The position numbers were made by a program, and so were the translations under genes. The notes beneath the pieces were generated by a model. The model saw nothing but the letters and a program-made list of their open reading frames with translations, had not been told where the DNA came from and searched no databases. From positions 1 through 5,701 of the forward strand of contig UQCY01000124.1 of the NCBI GenBank assembly GCA_900539645.1: a DNA stretch of 5,701 bases, given 5' to 3'. Origin of the DNA: an uncultured Clostridium sp. GTDB lineage: Bacteria > Bacillota > Clostridia > Peptostreptococcales > Peptostreptococcaceae. Each line of letters begins with the position of its first letter. Position 1 is the first letter of the stretch. This document shows positions 5,261 through 5,701 of the stretch, piece by piece.

Positions 5261-5322
5261 AAAATCAGCTCTCCATCTATAGCATTAATTATTATCTTTA
5301 TTGCTATTAAAATCTTTTATAA

Positions 5323-5664
5323 TTACTCAGTTAATCCACTTAATATAGTTTGAATATCTGTTGAATTTAAGTCAGATTTCTTTGTAAAAATAACTATATT
5401 ATCCCTTTCAGCTAATAATACCGTTTCCTCATCCATTGAAAAGCCTTCTACTTTTGAATAGTCTACAGTAGCTACTCTATCGTCTTGAAGTATCGCATTC
5501 ATGATAGTATCCCCTTCTGTAGCGATGAATTCTAGTATAGACATAGATATTCCTGTTAGTGTATTATATGTTAGAACATTAACCATATCATTAGAATTTA
5601 TTGTATGTATAATCTCTAACACCTGATCTTTTTCGCTTAAATTTTGAAATTCTACTGTTTCCAT
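5323..5664 (-). CDS. Hypothetical acidic soluble protein, 113 residues
   Basis: I do not recognise this protein. The product is acidic, has no Cys, no membrane helix and no signal peptide, and should be cytosolic. It seems to be an alpha/beta domain: a helix at 10-22 (SEKDQVLEIIHTI), a strand near 28-33 (VNVLTY), a helix at 39-49 (ISMSILEFIAT), alternating stretches RVATVDYSKVEG (63-74) and NIVIFTKK (89-96), and a last helix at 99-111. It has no catalytic or nucleotide-binding motif that I can see. The start is sound: GGAGG (5673-5677) lies 8 nt before ATG 5664, and no upstream in-frame start with a ribosome binding site is visible. Its promoter is probably beyond the right edge. No clear terminator follows. 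Confidence 0.8.
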   Translation of the reverse strand: METVEFQNLSEKDQVLEIIHTINSNDMVNVLTYNTLTGISMSILEFIATEGDTIMNAILQDDRVATVDYSKVEGFSMDEETVLLAERDNIVIFTKKSDLNSTDIQTILSGLTE

Positions 5665-5672
5665 TTTTAAAA

Positions 5673-5677
5673 CCTCC
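5673..5677 (-). promoter_or_regulatory. Ribosome binding site of the 5323-5664 gene
   Basis: GGAGG on the minus strand, 8 nt before ATG 5664. It confirms that the gene is complete at its 5' end within the window, although its promoter is not seen. Confidence 0.75.
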
Positions 5678-5701
5678 AGTTATAAAAAATCCTTAATTAA
5701 A

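Larger units (their letters stand above)
4836..5322. other. 487-nt stretch without a long gene
   Basis: Beyond the -10 element of the 4377-4835 gene, this gap holds, from left to right, an AT-only 13-bp palindrome (4934-4946), a direct-repeat pair (4987-5006), a 30-codon hydrophobic ORF (5028-5120, minus), a palindrome over its Shine-Dalgarno region (5127-5141), a 13-bp inverted repeat (5149-5212), and a promoter-like pair (5232-5260). I see no tRNA, rRNA or CRISPR structure. No strong intrinsic terminator follows the gene at 5323-5664, so read-through into this stretch is possible. Confidence 0.6.

Noticed and set aside
5279..5307. ATAGCA/TGCTAT inverted repeat after the 5323-5664 gene as a terminator
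   Set aside because: It has a six-base stem with a 17-nt loop and no adjoining U-tract on the minus strand.

Overview
The window is very AT-rich. It has strong AGGAGG-type ribosome binding sites, uses ATA and AGA codons freely, and has TTG starts. This points to a low-GC Firmicute, most likely a clostridium of the Peptostreptococcaceae type. That placement is inferred from composition and protein style only.

Layout. At 64-477 (+) lies a small Phe-rich four-helix membrane protein of unknown function. It converges on a four-gene minus-strand operon (3440 down to 560), and the two units share a bidirectional terminator at 483-513. Transcribed right to left, the operon encodes an MTH1187/PF01910-type thiamine-binding protein, an inner-membrane ABC permease, an NMT1/THI5-like (ThiY-like) lipoprotein and an ABC ATPase. 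Together they look like an importer for a thiamine pyrimidine precursor (ThiXYZ type), with a small cytosolic thiamine-binding partner. I find no TPP riboswitch in front of it. A divergent 265-nt intergenic region leads to a Nudix hydrolase of the CoA pyrophosphatase type (3706-4323, +). That gene converges, through a second bidirectional terminator at 4324-4366, on a minus-strand gene for a conserved-looking four-helix membrane protein (4377-4835). At the right edge is a minus-strand gene for an acidic soluble 113-residue protein that I do not recognise (5323-5664).

The most unusual part is the 487-nt stretch 4836-5322, which has no long gene. On the minus strand it holds a promoter-like pair (5232-5260) and a leader of about 105 nt. 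The leader contains a perfect 13-bp inverted repeat, one arm of which could instead pair with codons 2-6 of a downstream 30-codon hydrophobic ORF (5028-5120). A second palindrome covers that ORF's only candidate Shine-Dalgarno sequence, and a 13-codon upstream frame ends 2 nt before its start codon. The arrangement resembles a translationally controlled small membrane peptide, such as a type I toxin or a leader-regulated peptide. Past the ORF is a pair of 9-bp direct repeats spaced 11 bp apart. All of this is read from sequence and is untested.

How the genes relate: only the transporter operon is a clear functional unit. The other genes are single-gene units bounded by terminators or gaps, and nothing ties them to thiamine uptake.
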